Below the pieces are notes generated by a model. That model was not told the DNA's origin and searched no databases. It saw nothing but the letters and a program-made list of their open reading frames with translations. Shown here piece after piece: positions 8,998 through 19,178 of a DNA stretch of 64,000 nucleotides. The number at the start of each line of letters is the position of its first letter. Positions within the stretch are counted from its first letter, which is position 1. The translations under genes and the position numbers were made by a program. Source of the stretch: Pseudomonas fluorescens Q2-87 (GTDB lineage: Bacteria; Pseudomonadota; Gammaproteobacteria; Pseudomonadales; Pseudomonadaceae); contig NZ_CM001558.1 of NCBI RefSeq assembly GCF_000281895.1, positions 1,864,556 through 1,928,555 on the forward strand. The letters are read 5' to 3'.

Positions 8998-10077
8998 CTA
9001 AAGGGTCAGCAAACGCTCGCCCAGCGCACCGTTGGCCGTCAGTTCGAGGAACTCGTCGCCGAGCCGGCGGCTTTCGTCCATCGCCGTGCGCCAGTATTTG
9101 CGGCGGCTTGGGTCATCGCCCATGAAGCGCTTGAAGTCGTTGCGGTCCGGCAGCTTGCCGAAGGGCAGGCGTGCCAGGTATTCACGGGACGGCGCCAGCA
9201 ACAGCACGTCTTGCAAGCGTTCGGCATCGCCCCGGCGCCATGGCAAACCTTTGTCGAACCAGCCGGGGATGACTCGGTCGGTAAAATGCGGGTATAGCAC
9301 GATGCCGTCGCCGCTGTAGGGCAGGTCAAGGTGGTAGTCGAGCAAACCGCCGTCGCGGTAGGTGCCGGCACCGGCGCCCGGCAGGTCGCGCACGCCTTCC
9401 ATCACCATCGGGATCGAGCCCGATGCCAGCAGGGCCTGGCGCAAGTTGCCGGCGTCCAAGGCAACGAAACGGGACGGAAAATCGTTCAACGGATGCAGCG
9501 GCGGGGCCAGGCGCGGGTCATGGATGATCAGCCGTTCGAAGTGCCGCGACAGCCGCGCACGGCCCCGCAGGTTGTCGGCGATCACCGAAGACAACCCCAG
9601 GCCCAGCCGCCCGCGATGATCGAGGGCCAGCAAACCGTGGCTCTTGACCACCATGATATTGAGCCGGTAATGCGGGTTGGCGAGGATCGAAGTGTCGCGG
9701 CCCTCGAGCAAATCATCGAGCATGCGTTGCGAGCTTTGTGTGACCCCGGCCATGGTCACGCCTTTGGCGAAGCTTTGCTCGTTGTATAAAGTGCCCAGGC
9801 GGCGGAGGCCTTCGGCGGCATCCGGCAGGCAGGCGCTGGCGAAGCGCCAGGAGCCCACCGAAGCCCCGATCAGCGAGCGCTCCCGGGGCGCGGCGGGCAG
9901 CCATTCGCCGAACAGCGCCAAATCCAGGCCTTGGATGCCGAGAGCCTTTGGACCACCGGCGGCACCCGGCAGGATTCCGACGTCGGCGGCGTTCAGGCCG
10001 GCTTGGCGAATTCGCGCGAACGCACGGGCCCCGGCCTTGAGGGTGAGGGCGGGAAACTTGATGTGAATGGCGGTCAT
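8998..10077 (-). CDS. Patatin-like phospholipase
   Basis: Predicted lipid acyl hydrolase of 359 residues. Patatin hallmarks are present: the glycine-rich oxyanion segment [13 protein letters not shown] near residue 38, the nucleophile motif GASVGSWR near residue 70, and the catalytic Asp in [11 protein letters not shown] near residue 250. The frame is open to 10146, but the ATG at 10077 ([13 protein letters not shown]) is better placed; the extra upstream residues look like translated promoter DNA. There is no signal peptide, so it is probably cytosolic. The gene is alone, divergent from the PepSY operon. The biological lipid substrate cannot be inferred. Confidence 0.82.
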   Translation of the reverse strand: MTAIHIKFPALTLKAGARAFARIRQAGLNAADVGILPGAAGGPKALGIQGLDLALFGEWLPAAPRERSLIGASVGSWRFASACLPDAAEGLRRLGTLYNEQSFAKGVTMAGVTQSSQRMLDDLLEGRDTSILANPHYRLNIMVVKSHGLLALDHRGRLGLGLSSVIADNLRGRARLSRHFERLIIHDPRLAPPLHPLNDFPSRFVALDAGNLRQALLASGSIPMVMEGVRDLPGAGAGTYRDGGLLDYHLDLPYSGDGIVLYPHFTDRVIPGWFDKGLPWRRGDAERLQDVLLLAPSREYLARLPFGKLPDRNDFKRFMGDDPSRRKYWRTAMDESRRLGDEFLELTANGALGERLLTL

Positions 10078-10154
10078 ACCGGTCTCGAATGCATACAAGC
10101 GAAAGATTATAGCGACACAAAACCCTGTGGGTGATGTGGGTTCCATGATGGCAA

Positions 10155-10170
10155 TTCAGTTTCAGTTAAG
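10155..10170 (+). promoter_or_regulatory. Tandem TTCAGT direct repeat before the PepSY operon
   Basis: TTCAGTTTCAGTTAAG contains two adjacent TTCAGT units about 50 bases ahead of the first PepSY gene. OmpR-type regulators often bind short tandem repeats, and the operon encodes one, so autoregulation is plausible. Binding is inferred, not shown. Confidence 0.35.
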
Positions 10171-10219
10171 TTGATCCCGATACAGTCCACCGCTGAAGAC
10201 TATAAAAAGGAGATAACCC

Positions 10220-10528
10220 ATGAACCGCCTGACTGCCTTATTCATCGCGACGCTCATGGTCATCGGTACTGGCGCGGCGCACGCCAGGGACCTCAACGAG
10301 GACGAAGCCCGCAAACTGCAAGACGCTGGTACCATCCTGTCCTACGAAAAACTCAACGCCGCGGCCTTGGCCGAGCACCCGGGCGCCACCTTGACCGATA
10401 CCGAGCTGGACGAAGAATACGGCAAGTACATCTATCAAGTGGACCTGCGCGATACCCAGGGCATCGACTGGGACGTGGAAGTAGACGCCGTCACCGGCAA
10501 GGTGCTCAAGAATCATCAGGATACGTAA
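10220..10528 (+). CDS. PepSY domain protein, exported (first of two)
   Basis: Small exported protein of 102 residues. A signal peptide spans about residues 1-22 (hydrophobic core LTALFIATLMVIGTGAAHA, cleavage after AHA). The rest is one PepSY domain, with GATLTDTELDEEYGKYIYQV and the closing VDAVTGKVLKN typical of the fold. A good ribosome binding site (AAAGGAG) precedes the ATG. Its stop overlaps the next start (TAATG), so it is translationally coupled to a second PepSY gene and then to a two-component system. PepSY proteins of this kind often accompany envelope or metal/polymyxin sensing systems and may modulate the sensor; that role is inference. Confidence 0.85.
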   Translation: MNRLTALFIATLMVIGTGAAHARDLNEDEARKLQDAGTILSYEKLNAAALAEHPGATLTDTELDEEYGKYIYQVDLRDTQGIDWDVEVDAVTGKVLKNHQDT

Positions 10529-10839
10529 TGAAGCTTAATCGATGCGCCCGTTGCCGCTGGGCGCTGGTGCTGCTGGGATTTTGTTCGCTGGCCCTGGCCC
10601 GCGACCTGGATCAGGACGAAGCCCTGCAACTGCGCCAGCAGGGCGTGATCCTGCCGCTGGAGCAGTTGCTGCAGCAGGCGCTGGATCTGCATCCCGGCGC
10701 CAAGCTGCTGGAGGCCGAGCTGGAAGAAAAGCACGGTGTCTACATTTATGAGGTCGAACTGCTGGACACCGACGGCGTCGTGCGCGAACTGGACCTGGAG
10801 GCCGCGACCGGCCGTTTACTCAAAGATAAGGAAGACTGA
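10528..10839 (+). CDS. PepSY domain protein, exported (second of two)
   Basis: Protein of 103 residues, paralogous to the previous one. The signal peptide has an unusual Cys/Arg-rich n-region ([10 protein letters not shown]) and core [14 protein letters not shown]. The PepSY domain has [20 protein letters not shown] and ends [14 protein letters not shown]. The frame is open further upstream, but the ATG at 10528 overlaps the previous stop and fits signal-peptide length. Its own stop overlaps the response-regulator start (ATGA-type junction). The two copies share RDL(D/N)xDEA after the signal peptide, which marks them as a tandem duplication. Probably periplasmic, acting with the kinase encoded two genes downstream. 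Confidence 0.83.
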   Translation: MKLNRCARCRWALVLLGFCSLALARDLDQDEALQLRQQGVILPLEQLLQQALDLHPGAKLLEAELEEKHGVYIYEVELLDTDGVVRELDLEAATGRLLKDKED

Positions 10840-11507
10840 TGCGCCTGCTTCTGGTGGAAGATCACGTTCCCCTGGCCGACGAACTGATGGCCGGGCTGAC
10901 ACGACAGGGCTACGCCGTCGATTGGCTCGCCGATGGTCGCGACGCGGTGTACCAGGGCAGCAGCGAGCCTTACGACCTGATCATTCTCGATCTCGGCCTG
11001 CCGGGTGTGCCGGGGCTTGAGGTGCTGGCCCAATGGCGTGCCGGCGGCCTGGCGACCCCGGTGCTGATTCTCACCGCGCGCGGATCCTGGGCCGAGCGGA
11101 TCGAGGGTCTCAAGGCCGGTGCCGACGATTACCTGACCAAACCCTTTCACCCCGAGGAGCTGCACTTGCGGGTCCAGGCGTTGTTGCGCCGCTCCCATGG
11201 CCAGGTCAACCAACCGACGCTCAAGTCGGCCGGGCTGCATCTGGATGAGGGCCGCCAATGCGTGGTTCGCGACGGCACGGACATCCAGCTGACCGCCGCC
11301 GAGTTCCGGCTGCTGCGCTACTTCATGCTCCACCCCGAGCAAATCCTGTCCAAGAGCCACCTCGCCGAACATCTGTATGACGGTGAAACCGAGCGCGACT
11401 CCAACGTTCTCGAAGTCCACGTCAATCACCTGCGGCGCAAACTGGGGCGCAGCGTCATCGAAACCCGTCGCGGCCAGGGCTACCTGTTCGGCGGGCAGGC
11501 GCAGTGA
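10839..11507 (+). CDS. OmpR/PhoB-family response regulator
   Basis: DNA-binding response regulator of 222 residues. The receiver domain spans about residues 1-115 with acidic pocket VEDH at 7-8, phosphoacceptor Asp51 in ILDLGLPG, and the switch/Lys motifs LTARG and DDYLTKPF. The winged-helix domain (about 125-218) ends [10 protein letters not shown]...[10 protein letters not shown] as usual for the family. It overlaps the PepSY gene before it and the kinase after it by four bases each, so the four proteins are made in linked amounts. The neighbours suggest an envelope or cation stimulus. I do not assign it to a named system such as PmrA or CarR. Confidence 0.92.
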   Translation: MRLLLVEDHVPLADELMAGLTRQGYAVDWLADGRDAVYQGSSEPYDLIILDLGLPGVPGLEVLAQWRAGGLATPVLILTARGSWAERIEGLKAGADDYLTKPFHPEELHLRVQALLRRSHGQVNQPTLKSAGLHLDEGRQCVVRDGTDIQLTAAEFRLLRYFMLHPEQILSKSHLAEHLYDGETERDSNVLEVHVNHLRRKLGRSVIETRRGQGYLFGGQAQ

Positions 11508-12817
11508 GATCGATCCAGCGGCGCCTGAGCCTGGGCCTGATCGGTGTCATGGTGGTGGTCGGCCTGGTTCTGGCGCAAACCAGTTTGTGGCTGTTCGAGC
11601 TGGGCTTGCAGCGCTACCTGGAAGCCGGGCTGCGTAACGACAGTGAAAACCTGCTGGTTGCCCTGGTGCGCGGGCCACAGGGTTTGCAACTGGATGAGCG
11701 GCGCTTGTCGCCAGCCTATCAACGGCCGTTTTCCGGGCATTATTTCCGCATCGACTTCGCTGATGTGCATTGGCGTTCCCGCTCGCTGTGGGACCAGGAA
11801 CTGCCCCGGCTCGACCATCCAGGCCTGCACAGCAACCTGCAACTGGGGCCCGAGGGCCAGAAACTGCTGGTGTTGCGTACCGACTATCGGCGACTGGGCC
11901 AGGGGATTTCCATCAGCGTGGCTCAGGACTACACGCCGGTGCGTGACAGCTTTCGGCGGATGCAGCAGGTCGGCCTCGGCCTGGGGTTGGCGGGGCTGCT
12001 GTTGATCCTGCTGCTGCAACGCCTCACTGTGCGCCGGGCCTTGCGTCCGCTGGATCGCGCCCGGGAGCAGATCGCGCAGTTGCAACGCGGGCAGCGTTCG
12101 CAACTTGATGAACAAGTGCCGCGGGAGCTGGAGCCCCTGGTGGCGCAGATCAACCACCTGCTGGCCCACACCGAAGACAGCCTCAAGCGTTCCCGCAATG
12201 CCCTGGGCAACCTGGGCCATGCCCTGAAGACTCCGCTGGCGGTGCTGCAAAGCCTGGCGTCCAATGCGAAGCTCGACCCCTATCCCGAGTTGCGCAAGCT
12301 GTTGCTCGATCAGTTGGAGCAAGTCAGGCAGCGTCTGAACCGTGAACTCAACCGCGCCCGACTGTCCGGCGATGCCTTGCCCGGCGCGCACCTGGATTGC
12401 GATGCCGAACTGCCAGGGCTGCTGGCCACGCTCAACATGATCCACGGCGAACACCTGCAACTGAGCTACGTGGCCCCACCAGGCTTGCATTTGCCTTGGG
12501 ACCGGGAGGATCTGCTGGAGCTGCTGGGCAACCTGCTGGACAACGCCTGCAAATGGGCCGACGCCGAGGTGCGCCTGACGGTAAACGAGACAACCGCAGG
12601 GTTCAGCCTGGCCGTGGAAGACGACGGCCCGGGCATTCCCAAGGATCGCCGCGACCAAGTGTTCAGCCGCGGCACCCGACTGGACGAGCAGACCGATGGA
12701 CACGGCCTGGGGCTGGGCATCGTGCGGGACATCGTCGACAGCTGGGGCGGGATGCTGGCGTTGGACGACAGCGAGTGGGGCGGGTTGAAGGTCGTGATCG
12801 AACTGCCCAAGCGCTGA
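11504..12817 (+). CDS. Sensor histidine kinase of the PepSY operon
   Basis: Membrane sensor kinase of 437 residues starting at GTG, which overlaps the regulator stop. TM1 is about residues 8-30 and TM2 about 158-176, leaving a periplasmic sensor loop of roughly 125 residues. A HAMP-like linker leads to the dimerization helix, whose phosphoacceptor is His239 in [11 protein letters not shown]. The ATPase domain has the N box [13 protein letters not shown]1 DDGPGIP and G2 GHGLGLGIV. The loop is rich in Arg and aromatic residues and shows no named sensor domain. The partner regulator is encoded immediately upstream, and the two exported PepSY proteins are candidates for signal input. Confidence 0.92.
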   Translation: MRSIQRRLSLGLIGVMVVVGLVLAQTSLWLFELGLQRYLEAGLRNDSENLLVALVRGPQGLQLDERRLSPAYQRPFSGHYFRIDFADVHWRSRSLWDQELPRLDHPGLHSNLQLGPEGQKLLVLRTDYRRLGQGISISVAQDYTPVRDSFRRMQQVGLGLGLAGLLLILLLQRLTVRRALRPLDRAREQIAQLQRGQRSQLDEQVPRELEPLVAQINHLLAHTEDSLKRSRNALGNLGHALKTPLAVLQSLASNAKLDPYPELRKLLLDQLEQVRQRLNRELNRARLSGDALPGAHLDCDAELPGLLATLNMIHGEHLQLSYVAPPGLHLPWDREDLLELLGNLLDNACKWADAEVRLTVNETTAGFSLAVEDDGPGIPKDRRDQVFSRGTRLDEQTDGHGLGLGIVRDIVDSWGGMLALDDSEWGGLKVVIELPKR

Positions 12818-12830
12818 AACCTGCGCCAAC

Positions 12831-12848
12831 CCCCTGTGGGAGCGGGCG
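12831..12848. repeat. Truncated REP remnant (family A)
   Basis: CCCTGTGGGAGCGGGCGG right after the sensor kinase gene matches only the first half of the family A palindrome. Confidence 0.6.
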
Positions 12849-12973
12849 GTGATGGGTGCAAACATTGCGAGACGTTAAAACCCGCCGCATGACGCTTGCA
12901 GCCTGGCGCCGCTTGCTGCAAAGTCGCGACCTTTTTGTCCGGTGGCTTTCCATCGCTGTGCTTTGAGGTAACG

Positions 12974-14293
12974 ATGATAAATGCAGTAATTGCCGCGGTT
13001 GGCGTCATGCTGGTGCTCAGCCTGTCCCGGGTGCATGTGGTGATCGCCCTGATTATCGGCGCATTGGTAGGTGGCCTGACCGGCGGCCTGGGGATCGAGG
13101 CGACACTCAAGGCCTTTAATGCCGGCCTTGGCGGCGGTGCGACGGTGGCGTTGTCCTACGCCTTGCTCGGTGCGTTCGCGGTGGCGATTGCCAAGTCGGG
13201 CATGGCCCACGCCTTGGCAGACAAGGTCCTGGCCTTGGTGGATCGCCAGGACGCCGCCGGTGGTTCTGGGGTCAAATGGGTCCTGATCGGCCTGCTGGGT
13301 ACGGTCGCGGTCGCCTCACAGAACGTGTTGCCGATCCACATCGCTTTCATCCCGCTCCTGGTGCCGCCGCTGCTCTATGTGCTGACCAAGCTGCAACTGG
13401 ACCGCCGCCTGATCGCGTGCGTCATGACCTTTGGCCTGATCACGCCCTACATGTTCCTGCCGGTGGGCTTCGGCAACATCTTCCTCAATGAGATCCTGCT
13501 GGCCAACATTTCCCGCAGCGGCGTGGACGTCAGCGGCATCAACGTCACCCACGCCATGGGCATTCCGGCGCTGGGCATGGTGTTCGGCCTGCTGCTGTCG
13601 TTGTTCAGCTATCGCAAGAAACGCGTCTATGACATGAAGAAAATCGCCCGGGTCGAGCAGGTAGCGGTGCGCTACAACCCGCTGAGCCTGACGGTGGCCA
13701 GTGTTGCCGTGGCGGCCGCGTTCGCGATCCAGTTGCTGGTGGATTCGATGATCATTGGCGCGCTGGTCGGGTTCCTGATTTTCTCCTTGTCGGGAGTGGT
13801 GCGCTGGCGCGAAACGGACGATCTGTTCACCGAAGGCATGAAGATGATGGCAATGATCGGCTTCATCATGATCGCTGCCTCGGGGTTCGCCGAAGTGATG
13901 AAGGCCACCGGTGAAGTCCAGAGCCTGGTGGAAGCCTCGGCGGGCTGGATCGGTCACAACAAGGGCATCGGCGCGCTGATGATGCTGCTGGTGGGACTGC
14001 TGGTGACCATGGGCATCGGCTCGTCGTTCTCCACGGTGCCGATCCTGGCGACCATTTTTGTGCCGCTGTGCCTGCAATTGGGCTTCAGCCCGCTGGCGAT
14101 CGTCTGCATCGTCGGCACCGCTGGCGCCTTGGGCGACGCCGGCTCGCCTGCCTCGGACTCGACCCTGGGCCCGACCTCCGGCCTGAACATCGATGGCCAG
14201 CACCATCACATCTGGGACACCGTGGTCCCGACCTTCATCCACTACAACCTGCCGCTGCTGGCATTTGGTTGGGTGGCGGCGATGGTTTTGTAA
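12974..14293 (+). CDS. Na+/H+ antiporter family protein (NhaC/YuiF-like)
   Basis: Inner-membrane transporter of 439 residues with about 11 hydrophobic helices. It begins [21 protein letters not shown], and the frame extends to 12896, but the ATG at 12974 has a GAGGTAACG ribosome binding site directly upstream. Conserved stretches of the PF03553-type antiporters are visible, such as [32 protein letters not shown], and [20 protein letters not shown] near the end. The C-terminal motif with Gly-Asp-Ala-Gly-Ser-Pro and Asp-Ser is typical of this group. Other members move amino acids or organic acids, so the substrate is uncertain. Single-gene unit following the kinase. Confidence 0.8.
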   Translation: MINAVIAAVGVMLVLSLSRVHVVIALIIGALVGGLTGGLGIEATLKAFNAGLGGGATVALSYALLGAFAVAIAKSGMAHALADKVLALVDRQDAAGGSGVKWVLIGLLGTVAVASQNVLPIHIAFIPLLVPPLLYVLTKLQLDRRLIACVMTFGLITPYMFLPVGFGNIFLNEILLANISRSGVDVSGINVTHAMGIPALGMVFGLLLSLFSYRKKRVYDMKKIARVEQVAVRYNPLSLTVASVAVAAAFAIQLLVDSMIIGALVGFLIFSLSGVVRWRETDDLFTEGMKMMAMIGFIMIAASGFAEVMKATGEVQSLVEASAGWIGHNKGIGALMMLLVGLLVTMGIGSSFSTVPILATIFVPLCLQLGFSPLAIVCIVGTAGALGDAGSPASDSTLGPTSGLNIDGQHHHIWDTVVPTFIHYNLPLLAFGWVAAMVL

Positions 14294-14324
14294 CGCTTCA
14301 ACAAGGCTCGCGGACCGAGTCGCG

Positions 14325-14423
14325 CCCTTCGCGAGCAAGCCCGCTCCCACACTGAATCTGCGGTAAACACAGAATATGTGAACATCCGCGATCCTGTGTG
14401 GGAGCGGGCTTGCTCGCGAAGGG
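14325..14423. repeat. Inverted REP pair (family A)
   Basis: TTCGCGAGCAAGCCCGCTCC faces GGAGCGGGCTTGCTCGCGAA around a 43-base centre, directly after the antiporter gene and before the chemoreceptor. Confidence 0.92.
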
Positions 14424-14530
14424 GCCTTTGAATCCTGTGATCCGCTGAATTAGGCATTGCTCTACAGTTTTGCCGTGCCTGGCCGTTAATACAGCTAACC
14501 ACGCCAATAACACCCATAAGAGTGAACAGC

Positions 14531-16210
14531 ATGCGCATGAGCCTGAAGGCTAAAGTCCTGTCCCTTGCGATACTGCCGGTATTGCTGTCCGCCGTGATCA
14601 TCAGCCTGACCACGGCCTTCATTCTCAATGAACAAGCCAGCAAAGAGGTCCAGCAGACCCGCGAACGACTGCTGGCCGACGCCAAGGCCACACTGCAGAA
14701 CTACGTGGCGGTGGGGCTCACCGCCATCAAGCCGCTGTACGATGCCGCGGCCCCGGGTGATAAAGAGGCGCGCGCCCAGGCGATCAAGTTGCTGTCGAGT
14801 GTCAGCTACGGCAAGGACGGCTACTTCTTCGGCTACGATTCCGAAACCGTGCGCCTGTTCAAGGCCAACAGCCCCGACGGTGTGGGCAAGAGCTTCAAGG
14901 ACAACCGCGACCCCAACGGCGTCTACGTCAACCGCGACCTGGTGAAGGTCGCCAAGGACGGGACGCATTACCTGGAATACAGCTCGCCACTGCCCAATAG
15001 CCAGGAGTTAGTGCCCAAGCTCGGCTACACCGAATACCTATCCAAGTGGGACATGGCGGTCGGCAGTTCGGTCAACCTGGACGGCATCGAAGCCCAGGTG
15101 GCGTTGGTGGAGGCTAAGGTCCACGAGCGTGTGCAAGGCGTGATCCTCAGTATTGTCGGTATTGCCGCCGTGGTATTGCTGGTGATTGCGGTCGTGGGCC
15201 TGTTGCTGGCCAACACGATCTTGCGGCCGCTGCACCTGATGAAAGACAACCTCGACGACATCGCAGCGGGCGAGGGCGACCTGACGCGCCGTCTGGCGAT
15301 CACCAGCCAGGACGAACTCGGTGAATTGGCCGGCTCGTTCAACCGCTTTGTCGACAAGATCCACGGCCTGGTGCGGCAGATTACCGACATGACCTCGCAA
15401 CTGACCGGGCTGGTGACGCAAGTTTCCGAACAGGCCCAGCGCTCGGAGCAGGCCATGGAGCGCCAGCGTCACGAAACCGATCAGGTCGCCACCGCCATCA
15501 ACGAAATGTCTTCGGCTGCACAAGAAGTGGCCCGCAGCGCCCAAGGCGCCGCCGTCGCGGCCCAGCAGACCGACGAGGAAGGCCAGTCCGCCAAGCGCGT
15601 GGTGGCCGGCAGCATCCAGCAGATTCACGCGCTGGTGAACGACATTCGCAGCAGCGGCGTGTCCCTGGACAGCCTGCAGCAGGACGTCGCCTCGATTGTC
15701 AGCGTACTTGGGGTGATTCGTTCGATTGCCGAGCAGACCAACCTGCTGGCCCTGAACGCGGCCATCGAGGCTGCGCGTGCCGGGGAAGCGGGGCGTGGAT
15801 TCGCCGTGGTGGCCGATGAAGTGCGGGCCCTGGCCAGCCGGACTCAGCAAAGCACCCAGGAAATCCAGGGCATGATCGACCGCTTGCAATCGGGCACCCA
15901 TGCGGCAGTGGAAGCGATGCGCCGTTCCAGCGAGGCCGGCGATGGCACCTCGGTGCGAGCCAACGAAGCGGGTGCGTCCCTGGACACCATGGCGCAACTG
16001 ATCGGCACCATCAATTCGATGAACGCCCAGATCGCCAGCGCCGCTGAAGAGCAAACCGCCGTGGCCGAGGAAATCAACCGCAGCGTGCATCAGATCGCGG
16101 TGGCGGTGGACAGCGTTGCCGACGAAACCCAACTTGGCGCCCAGACCTCCCGCAGCCTGGCAGACCTGGGCCAGCGCCTGGGCAAACTGGTGGGGCAGTT
16201 CCGAATCTGA
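14531..16210 (+). CDS. Methyl-accepting chemotaxis protein with single Cache sensor
   Basis: Transmembrane chemoreceptor of 559 residues. TM1 is about residues 8-32; the periplasmic part (about 35-185) reads as a single Cache domain with the characteristic [25 protein letters not shown] and [15 protein letters not shown], a type often binding small organic acids. TM2 is about 200-225, HAMP about 225-280, and the signalling hairpin carries the highly conserved [20 protein letters not shown] tip. No CheR-tethering NWETF-type tail is present. GTG at 14522 and ATG at 14537 are alternative starts; the ATG at 14531 has AGAG at good distance. It sits alone, away from che genes, as most Pseudomonas receptors do. 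Confidence 0.9.
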   Translation: MRMSLKAKVLSLAILPVLLSAVIISLTTAFILNEQASKEVQQTRERLLADAKATLQNYVAVGLTAIKPLYDAAAPGDKEARAQAIKLLSSVSYGKDGYFFGYDSETVRLFKANSPDGVGKSFKDNRDPNGVYVNRDLVKVAKDGTHYLEYSSPLPNSQELVPKLGYTEYLSKWDMAVGSSVNLDGIEAQVALVEAKVHERVQGVILSIVGIAAVVLLVIAVVGLLLANTILRPLHLMKDNLDDIAAGEGDLTRRLAITSQDELGELAGSFNRFVDKIHGLVRQITDMTSQLTGLVTQVSEQAQRSEQAMERQRHETDQVATAINEMSSAAQEVARSAQGAAVAAQQTDEEGQSAKRVVAGSIQQIHALVNDIRSSGVSLDSLQQDVASIVSVLGVIRSIAEQTNLLALNAAIEAARAGEAGRGFAVVADEVRALASRTQQSTQEIQGMIDRLQSGTHAAVEAMRRSSEAGDGTSVRANEAGASLDTMAQLIGTINSMNAQIASAAEEQTAVAEEINRSVHQIAVAVDSVADETQLGAQTSRSLADLGQRLGKLVGQFRI

Positions 16211-16218
16211 TCCCGCCG

Positions 16219-16330
16219 CAGCAGGAGCTGCCGAAGGCTGCGATCTTTCGCTCTCGATCCAGATGTTTCGCCTGGGCTACCAGGCCCTATCGGGAGTGGA
16301 GGATCGCAGCCTTCGGCAGTTTCTGCTGGA
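16219..16330. repeat. Inverted repeat pair (REP family C)
   Basis: CTGCCGAAGGCTGCGATC on the left faces GATCGCAGCCTTCGGCAG on the right, with longer imperfect flanks (CAGCAGGAG and TTTCTGCTG). This is a different Pseudomonas extragenic palindrome from families A and B. It lies between the convergent chemoreceptor and trhP genes and could end both transcripts. Confidence 0.85.
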
Positions 16331-16369
16331 CGAATCGTTCCGCGAATTCAGTCGGGCACATTGCCCTGA

Positions 16370-17701
16370 TCAGGCAGGCAAACCGCTCAGATCCCGCATC
16401 AACAACCCAAACTGCAAATCCACCGCATCCGGAATCGGCACATACACCACATGCCCATCTCCCGGCGCCACTTCGATGCCTTGGCCTTTGGCGTTTTGCA
16501 ACTGATGCAGGTCGAAGTGGAAATTGCCCTTGGGCGTCATCAGTTCCAAATGATCCCCCAGGCCGAAACGGTTCTTGACCCGCACCTCGGCCAGGCGTTC
16601 GCGCCGTTCGCCGGTCAGTTCGCCGACGAACTGCTGGCGCTCCGACACCGAGCTGCCGTTCTGGTAGTTCTGGTATTCATCATGCACGTGGCGCCTTAGG
16701 AAACCTTCGGTGTAGCCGCGCTGGGCCAGGGACTCCAGGTCGTTCATCAGGGTGCGGTCAAATTCCCGACCGGCCACCGCGTCATCGATGGCGCGGCGAT
16801 ACACCTGGGCGGTGCGTGCGCAATAGAAGTGCGATTTGGTCCGGCCTTCGATCTTCAGTGAATGCACGCCCATGCGGGCCAGGCGCTCCACATGCTGGAC
16901 GGCGCGCAGGTCCTTGGCATTCATGATGTAGGTGCCATGTTCGTCTTCGAAGGCCGGCATCGACTCGTCCGGGCGGTTCGCCTCTTGAAGCAGGAACACT
17001 TGCTCGGTGGGCGCGCCCAGGCCCAGGGTCGGCTCGGGTTGATAGGTGTGCACGATGTCGCCCACGGCGTTTTCCATTGCCGGTTGCGCCGAATACTTCC
17101 AGCGACAGGCATTGGTGCAACTGCCCTGGTTGGCGTCGCGCTTGTTCAGGTAACCGGACAACAGGCAGCGTCCGGAATAGGCCATGCACAGCGCGCCGTG
17201 GACGAACACTTCCAGCTCCATGGCGGGCACCTGCTGGCGAATTTCGGCGATCTCCTCCAGGGACAGTTCTCGCGACAGGATGATCCGGCTCAGACCCTGT
17301 TGCTGCCAGAACTCGACGCTCGCCCAGTTCACCGTGTTGGCTTGCACCGACAGGTGGATCGGCATCTGCGGGAAATGCCGGCGCACCAACATGATCAGCC
17401 CCGGGTCGGACATGATCAATGCGTCCGGCGCCATGGCGATCACCGGCTCCAGGTCCTTGAGGAACGTGCGCAGCTTGGCATTGTGCGGCGCGATGTTCAC
17501 CACCACGTAGAAACGCTTGCCCATGGCCTGGGCCTCGCGAATGCCCAGGGCCAGGTTCGCGTGGTCGAATTCATTGTTGCGTACCCGCAGGCTGTAGCGC
17601 GGCTGGCCGGCGTACACCGCATCGGCGCCATAGGCGAAGGCATAACGCATATTTTTCAGGGTGCCGGCGGGAGCGAGCAGTTCGGGGGCGATGAAGGTCA
17701 T
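16370..17701 (-). CDS. trhP: tRNA hydroxylation protein TrhP (peptidase U32 family, YegQ)
   Basis: Protein of 443 residues, close to E. coli YegQ/TrhP, which works in prephenate-dependent 5-hydroxyuridine formation at tRNA position 34. Matching blocks run along its length: PELLAPAGTLKNMRYAFAYG at the N terminus, LSVQANTVNWASVEFWQQQG, and the Cys-rich GALCMAYSGRCLLSGYLNKR followed by GSCTNACRWKY, which supplies the iron-sulfur type cysteines. The frame extends to 18019, but those residues overlap the divergent transporter promoter; the ATG at 17701 gives the family start. Although named peptidase U32, the family is not convincingly proteolytic. Divergent from the AI-2E transporter gene. Confidence 0.9.
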   Translation of the reverse strand: MTFIAPELLAPAGTLKNMRYAFAYGADAVYAGQPRYSLRVRNNEFDHANLALGIREAQAMGKRFYVVVNIAPHNAKLRTFLKDLEPVIAMAPDALIMSDPGLIMLVRRHFPQMPIHLSVQANTVNWASVEFWQQQGLSRIILSRELSLEEIAEIRQQVPAMELEVFVHGALCMAYSGRCLLSGYLNKRDANQGSCTNACRWKYSAQPAMENAVGDIVHTYQPEPTLGLGAPTEQVFLLQEANRPDESMPAFEDEHGTYIMNAKDLRAVQHVERLARMGVHSLKIEGRTKSHFYCARTAQVYRRAIDDAVAGREFDRTLMNDLESLAQRGYTEGFLRRHVHDEYQNYQNGSSVSERQQFVGELTGERRERLAEVRVKNRFGLGDHLELMTPKGNFHFDLHQLQNAKGQGIEVAPGDGHVVYVPIPDAVDLQFGLLMRDLSGLPA

Positions 17702-17848
17702 GGTGGCGTCGGGGTCGCAAAAGCGCCGAGGGTACGCCAAGGTGGGCCGGGCCAGATTGACGTGGATCAATACCGGATGCAGATGCGACGGCACTCCGGC
17801 GGGTCCGGGCGGACTAATACATATCCCGCCCCTGGACATGGAAAGCTG

Positions 17849-18910
17849 ATGAACCGAAAGATGCTGCAAAATAAATCCCAGATGTTGCTGTTGATGCTGG
17901 TCACCATCGCCTTCATCTGGATCCTCTTGCCGTTCTACGGCGCGGTGTTCTGGGCAGTCATCCTCGGTATCGTCTTTGCGCCCATGCAGCGCCGCCTGCA
18001 ATTGAAATTCGGCTGGCACCGCAACGTCACCTCGTTACTCACCTTGAGCGTCTGCGTGGTCATCGCGATTTTGCCGGTGATTGTCATCAGCACCCTGCTG
18101 GTCCAAGAAGGCGCGGCGCTCTACAAGAGCCTGGAAAGCGGCGAGCTGGACATCGCCGATTACCTGGCCCGCTTCAAGGATGCCTTGCCGCCGTACTTCC
18201 AGCATCTGCTGGACCGCTTCGGCCTGGGCAACTTGAATGGGTTGCGGGACAAGATCGTCAAGAGCGCAATGCAGGGCAGCGAATTTTTCGCCACCCAGGC
18301 CTTCAGTTTCGGACAAGGGACGTTCCAATTCCTGGTCAGCTTCTTCGTGATGCTCTATCTGCTGTTTTTCTTTCTGCGCGATGGTGCCGAACTGGTGCGC
18401 AAGGTGCGTTCGGCGGTTCCCCTGGCCGAGCACCAGAAGCGTCGCCTGCAACTGAAATTCAACCGGGTGGTGCGAGCGACGGTGAAGGGCAACCTGCTGG
18501 TCGCTATCACCCAAGGGGCACTGGGCGGGCTGATCTTTTGGATTCTGGGGATCGAGACGGTGTTGCCATGGGCCGTGCTGATGGCCTTCCTGTCACTGTT
18601 GCCTGCGGTAGGGGCGGGTATAGTCTGGGCGCCGGTGGCGGTGTATTTCCTGCTGTCCGGGGCCATCTGGCAAGGCGTGGTGCTGACGCTGTTCGGGGTG
18701 TTCGTGATTGGCCTGGTGGACAACCTGCTGCGTCCGATACTGGTGGGCAAGGACACCAAAATGCCCGATTACATGGTACTCATCTCGACCCTGGGCGGGC
18801 TGGCGGTGTTCGGGTTGAACGGCTTCGTGATCGGGCCGCTGATCGCTGCGCTGTTCATGTCGTGTTGGGCCTTGTTTGTCGAAAGCACGCCACGGATACA
18901 ACTGCCCTAG
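17849..18910 (+). CDS. AI-2E family transporter (PerM-like)
   Basis: Inner-membrane protein of 353 residues with about eight hydrophobic segments. It has the AI-2E exporter family profile: two helices at the start (residues 12-55), a long middle stretch with DIADYLARFKDALPPYF, then FVSFFVMLYLLFFFLRDG and the conserved C-terminal GLVDNLLRPILVGKDTKMPDY. The start at 17849 has an AAAGCTG spacer and lies 147 bases from the divergent trhP start. Members range from AI-2 exporters to putative permeases and Na+/H+ antiporters, so a quorum-signal role should not be assumed. Its stop overlaps the stop of the next, convergent, gene at a CTAG. Confidence 0.85.
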   Translation: MNRKMLQNKSQMLLLMLVTIAFIWILLPFYGAVFWAVILGIVFAPMQRRLQLKFGWHRNVTSLLTLSVCVVIAILPVIVISTLLVQEGAALYKSLESGELDIADYLARFKDALPPYFQHLLDRFGLGNLNGLRDKIVKSAMQGSEFFATQAFSFGQGTFQFLVSFFVMLYLLFFFLRDGAELVRKVRSAVPLAEHQKRRLQLKFNRVVRATVKGNLLVAITQGALGGLIFWILGIETVLPWAVLMAFLSLLPAVGAGIVWAPVAVYFLLSGAIWQGVVLTLFGVFVIGLVDNLLRPILVGKDTKMPDYMVLISTLGGLAVFGLNGFVIGPLIAALFMSCWALFVESTPRIQLP

Positions 18911-19089
18911 GCGCTGAGCACGTAGGGCCCGATGCGCTGCGACAAGGCCTGGGCGGCGGGCAGGGAAGTCAGCGGGCCGCTGATGGTCACGCCGTCCTGC
19001 ACCAGATACCAGCAGGCCAGCAAGCCGCGGTCCCGGAGTGGGGCGGGGACGGCGCTGCCAATGACAGACATGATTTGAACCTTGGGCAT
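18907..19089 (-). CDS. Small conserved hypothetical protein (60 aa)
   Basis: Sixty-residue protein with no family I recognise. It starts MPKVQIMSVIGSAVPAPLRD and contains CWYLVQDGVTISGPLTSLP, a compact basic/hydrophobic pattern without signal peptide or transmembrane helix. An AGGTTTCCC stretch before the ATG (GGTTTCCC-ATG on the reverse strand, with a GGAGG core at 19093-19097) gives a good ribosome binding site. Its TAG stop shares the palindrome CTAG with the stop of the AI-2E gene coming from the left, so the two genes end nose to nose. Coding potential is supported by the site and length; function is unknown. Confidence 0.6.
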   Translation of the reverse strand: MPKVQIMSVIGSAVPAPLRDRGLLACWYLVQDGVTISGPLTSLPAAQALSQRIGPYVLSA

Positions 19090-19178
19090 GGGAAACCTCC
19101 ATCAATCGATGGGGTTACCCTACGGCTCCGCCGGGACGAGGAAAAATCAACCGCCTCAATAGTAGGAATCGACGCCGC

